Shown: piece after piece, positions 61,138-64,000 of the stretch
How positions within the stretch are numbered: the stretch's first letter is position 1
How the letters are laid out: every line of letters starts with the position of its first letter
Notes under the pieces: model-generated
Told to the model about the DNA's origin: nothing
Seen by the model: only the letters and a program-made list of their open reading frames with translations
The model's database searches: none
Position numbers and translations under genes: made by a program
NCBI RefSeq assembly: GCF_019754945.1
Contig: NZ_JAEUWU010000004.1
Span: 310,001-374,000 of the forward strand
Source of the DNA: Corynebacterium pseudokroppenstedtii
GTDB lineage: Bacteria > Actinomycetota > Actinomycetes > Mycobacteriales > Mycobacteriaceae
Direction: 5' to 3'
Length of the DNA: 64,000 bases

Positions 61138-64000
61138 ATGAGTTCCCGCGATGAATCTCTCCCCGTCTCCCCTGATGGTTCGGCTCGTTCTTCTCACTCC
61201 GCCGACGACAATTCCGCTGGGCAGACCAGCCCCGGCCGGTCCCACGGGCCTGCTTCCGGCGGGCCGAGCGAGTCATCGTCCTCGAAGACATCAGCGAAGT
61301 CCTGGCACCGGCGCGCCTCCCGACCCGTGAGCTTGTGGCTCGCCGCCATCATTGTCCTCGCCTTGGCACACCCGTTTGTGCCAAATAACCGCTGGATGAT
61401 GGTGCATTTCTTCACCCTCGGCGCGCTGATGAACTCGATTATGGTGTGGTCACAGCACTTCACCGAAAAGTTCCTCCACCAAAGACTTCCTGACTCCTCC
61501 CGCCCGAGGCAGGTGGCCCTCATTTATGCCCTCAACGTGGGCGTTATCCTCTGCGTCATTGGGCAGGCATTTAACGACGCTGCACGCGGCGCGCACGGGT
61601 GGGCGTGGATTGTTGTCACCGTGGGAGCCGTCATTGTTGGTGTAGCCGTGGCGATCCACGCGATATCGCTCATTTCGCAATGGGTGAAGGCACGTCGCGG
61701 TGCCGCGAAATCCGGCTCTGAACTGGGTGATTACGCGGCGATCGTCATGTTCTACATCGCTGCGTCGTTAATCCTGCCCATTGGCGCGGGCTTGGGCGCG
61801 ACCCTGGCTCATCCTCTTCCGGGGACGTGGCATGACCGGCTGATTGTGATGCACATGGCGGTCAACGTGCTCGGCTTCGTCGGCCTAACCGCCGCGGGCA
61901 CACTGACCATCCTTTTCCCCGCTATTTGGCGTGCGCGCGTGTCGGGGTTCCGCCCAGTTCCGACGCTCGCCGCGATGTTGGGCGGCATCCTGGTGCTGAG
62001 CATTGGCACAATTTCCGGACGCTTCGAGCTCGTCGGTATCGGCATGGTGGTCTACGGAGCAGGGTGGATCCTGTGCGCACACCCGTGGGCGGGCATCGTT
62101 CGGAACTCCCGGCGCGTCTCCCACGAACCACCTGCAGTTTTCGCGCGCTCGTCGGTGGCCTTCGCCGTTCTGTGGGTCATCGGCACGATGCTCGTCGCGG
62201 GGATCAGCCAGATCCTGAACCCGGACGAGATTATTTCGACGCCGACGGTTCCTCTGGTGGTTGGTTTCGGCGCGCAATTGCTCATTGGTGTGATGTGCTA
62301 CCTGCTTCCCTCGACGATGGGCGGTGGCGGTAAGGCCGTATCACAAGGCCTTGCGACGCTGGATTTCATGGGTCCTGCGCGAACGACGATGGTGAACGTC
62401 GGCTTGATCCTGTGGGTTCTTCCCGTCGGCGGATGGCTTCACATTGTGGGCTCATTTGCTGCGGGTATTGGCTTAGCGATGTTTGTTCCGCTGGCTGCTG
62501 TGTCGGCTAAAAACCAAGTTAAGGCGATTCGCGCGCAGGCTGCGACACGTCGGAAAAAGGCTGATGAGCAGGCAGCGTCGTCTACTTCACCTGCCGACGA
62601 GACCGGTACCAACGCTGCCCGCGCGATTCCCCCGAACCCACCGCATTCACGCTCACCGCTCGCCCAGGTTGCGGCCACGATGTCAGCGATCGCGCTCATT
62701 GCATGCACCACTCTCGCCATAACCGGGACCGGTAGTGGTTCGTCGGACAATTCCGGGGGCTCCACCGTCGCGGCAACCGGGCATACGACGTCAGTTACCG
62801 TGACGGCCAAAGGCATGTCCTTCAGCCCAAATTCCATTGACGTTCCGGCTGGTGACCGCCTCAAAGTGACGTTGAAGAACGATGGCGACCAAGTCCATGA
62901 CCTCAAGCTGGCCGATGGCAGCGAAACGGGGAAAGTGGACCCCGGAGAGAGCAAAACGTTCACATCGGGCGTGATCACGAAGAAGACTAAGGGTTGGTGC
63001 ACTATCCCCGGCCACCAAATGCGCGGTATGGAGCTGACCGTGAATATCAAGGGCGGCTCAAACGGTTCCGCCGGGGCAAACTCCACCGACAGCGATTCCA
63101 GCGGCGATGCTGCGTCGGATAAGGACGATGTTCACGCCAGCGGACACTCTATGACATCGACGAGTACGGATAGTCCGCTGAAACCCGAGGTCATTCGCGA
63201 TCCATCAGTGGGCCCTGCACCCGAGGGGACAACACACGATATTGATTTGACGGTCTCACAGGTTAACCGGACAATTCGGGAAGACGGCACGAAGCGCGCG
63301 TCGTGGACATTCAACGGTGCGCCCATGGGGCCGGTGCTGCGTGGTCACGTCGGCGATGAGTTCGTCGTCCATCTAAAGAATGATGGTTCTATTAGCCACT
63401 CGATTGATTTCCACGCGGGCATGGTGAGCCCTGACCAGCCCATGCGGTCTATTAAGCCTGGTGAGTCGCTGGAGTACCGGTTCCGCGCTGAGCATGCCGG
63501 TATCTGGTTGTATCACTGCGGTACGGCCCCGATCAGTATGCATATTGCTGCCGGCATGTTCGGTGCTGTGATTATTGATCCGCCGGACCTGGACCCCGTG
63601 GATCATGAGTACATCATGGTTCAGTCGGAGCTGTATGGCCTGGGTAAGGATAAAGACAATCCGGTTGATTCCGCATTGCTCCGCAGCGAACAACCCAGCA
63701 AGGTGGTGTTTAACGGCCTCGAGAACCAGTACGTCCAAAAGCCTCTCGAGCTCAAGCATGGTGAGCGCGCACGGTTCTGGTTGCTCAATGCGGGCCCGAA
63801 TATTTCCGAGTCCTTCCACATTGTGGGCACGCAGTTTGATACCAGTTACAAGGAGGGTTCGTACACTCTTCGACATGGGCGTGACGCCTTCGGTGTCGAC
63901 GATGGCGGTTCTCAGGCGCTTGATCTTTTGGCCGCTCAGGGCGGTTTTGTGGAGGCCGACTTCCCCGAAGCCGGTACCTACACGATGGTTAACCACCAGT
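61138..64000 (+). CDS. Membrane-anchored copper nitrite reductase-like multicopper oxidase (partial at right edge)
   Basis: One frame is open from ATG 61138 to the window end (954 codons so far). After a Ser-rich N-terminus come about eight membrane helices (60-470) with histidines in HFFTLGALMNSIMVWSQHF and MHMAVNVLGFVGLT. A cupredoxin-like domain follows (about 540-645: TVTAKGMSFSPNSIDVP, HDLKL, CTIPGHQMRGM), with plausible Cu ligands His, Cys, His and Met. After a linker, two CuNiR-type domains start: HSIDFHAGMV gives the type 2/type 1 histidines and LYHCGTAPISMHIAAGM the type 1 Cys, His and Met. Nitrite reduction to NO is the likely activity, outside the membrane. The stop is not in the window. 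Confidence 0.85.
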   Translation, partial: MSSRDESLPVSPDGSARSSHSADDNSAGQTSPGRSHGPASGGPSESSSSKTSAKSWHRRASRPVSLWLAAIIVLALAHPFVPNNRWMMVHFFTLGALMNSIMVWSQHFTEKFLHQRLPDSSRPRQVALIYALNVGVILCVIGQAFNDAARGAHGWAWIVVTVGAVIVGVAVAIHAISLISQWVKARRGAAKSGSELGDYAAIVMFYIAASLILPIGAGLGATLAHPLPGTWHDRLIVMHMAVNVLGFVGLTAAGTLTILFPAIWRARVSGFRPVPTLAAMLGGILVLSIGTISGRFELVGIGMVVYGAGWILCAHPWAGIVRNSRRVSHEPPAVFARSSVAFAVLWVIGTMLVAGISQILNPDEIISTPTVPLVVGFGAQLLIGVMCYLLPSTMGGGGKAVSQGLATLDFMGPARTTMVNVGLILWVLPVGGWLHIVGSFAAGIGLAMFVPLAAVSAKNQVKAIRAQAATRRKKADEQAASSTSPADETGTNAARAIPPNPPHSRSPLAQVAATMSAIALIACTTLAITGTGSGSSDNSGGSTVAATGHTTSVTVTAKGMSFSPNSIDVPAGDRLKVTLKNDGDQVHDLKLADGSETGKVDPGESKTFTSGVITKKTKGWCTIPGHQMRGMELTVNIKGGSNGSAGANSTDSDSSGDAASDKDDVHASGHSMTSTSTDSPLKPEVIRDPSVGPAPEGTTHDIDLTVSQVNRTIREDGTKRASWTFNGAPMGPVLRGHVGDEFVVHLKNDGSISHSIDFHAGMVSPDQPMRSIKPGESLEYRFRAEHAGIWLYHCGTAPISMHIAAGMFGAVIIDPPDLDPVDHEYIMVQSELYGLGKDKDNPVDSALLRSEQPSKVVFNGLENQYVQKPLELKHGERARFWLLNAGPNISESFHIVGTQFDTSYKEGSYTLRHGRDAFGVDDGGSQALDLLAAQGGFVEADFPEAGTYTMVNHQ

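Noticed and set aside
1..64000. CRISPR arrays, intact insertion sequences, prophage or rRNA genes
   Set aside because: No regularly spaced repeats, transposase-like intact frames or phage genes were seen in reading both strands.

Overview
The window looks like a chromosomal segment of a Corynebacterium-type actinobacterium. Supporting marks are the envelope/division kinase operon fhaA-fhaB-pstP-rodA-pbpA-pknA-pknB, the aspT-like aminotransferase followed by dnaX, a YbaB gene and recR, an SRP RNA of the short actinobacterial type upstream of that block, a pyk2-like gene beside ldhA, and perfect copies of the TAGAC-N6-GTCTA operator known for McbR in C. glutamicum. The moderate GC, the missing synteny with C. 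glutamicum and the nutrient genes (ethanolamine, dihydroxyacetone) would suit a lipophilic species such as the C. kroppenstedtii group, but the species is a guess.

Region 1 (1-6900) is accessory. A YeeE/YedE sulfur transporter runs off the left edge. It is followed by a partly decayed tandem duplication of a unit made of a membrane-anchored surface protein, a secreted trypsin-like protease and a TrhO-type rhodanese. One surface-protein copy carries an amber codon, one rhodanese copy is only a C-terminal stub, and the two proteases differ by one base in an A-tract at the start site. Both units keep a McbR-type operator.

Region 2 (7000-13200) holds a PTS-type dihydroxyacetone kinase operon (dhaK-dhaL-dhaM), a two-gene surface module on the other strand (lipoprotein plus a helical, Pro/Asn-rich protein), the SRP RNA and tRNA-Ser(GGA). 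Region 3 (13900-21000) is the conserved block: small lipoprotein, aspT-like aminotransferase, hypothetical gene, dnaX, ybaB, recR.

Region 4 (21000-31700) is metabolic and mosaic: a DoxX-like protein, a semialdehyde dehydrogenase, a Nudix-LOG fusion, a His-rich tandem-repeat protein, an ethanolamine operon (permease-eutB-eutC) facing a second semialdehyde dehydrogenase, an orphan HicB-like protein, a broken MFS gene and tRNA-Leu(CAG).

Region 5 (31900-42600) is the seven-gene envelope and Ser/Thr-kinase operon, with tight or overlapping joints and a strong terminator. Region 6 (42600-53950) carries pabA/trpG-type amidotransferase, a histidine phosphatase, pheA, an amidase, a CPBP protease, a protein made of two fused GT87-like glycosyltransferases, an LCP ligase and a DUF5926 gene. 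Region 7 (54000-64000) has a glycerophosphodiester phosphodiesterase, the pyk2-like and ldhA pair, sodA with overlapping palindromes upstream, a frameshifted MFS transporter, msrA, and a large membrane-anchored copper nitrite reductase-like gene cut by the right edge.

No CRISPR array, intact insertion sequence, phage or rRNA was seen. The most unusual items are the tandem GT87 fusion, the McbR-marked duplicated surface/protease/rhodanese unit with its start-site A-tract, the Nudix-LOG fusion, the 49-residue tandem-repeat His protein and the membrane-fused nitrite reductase.
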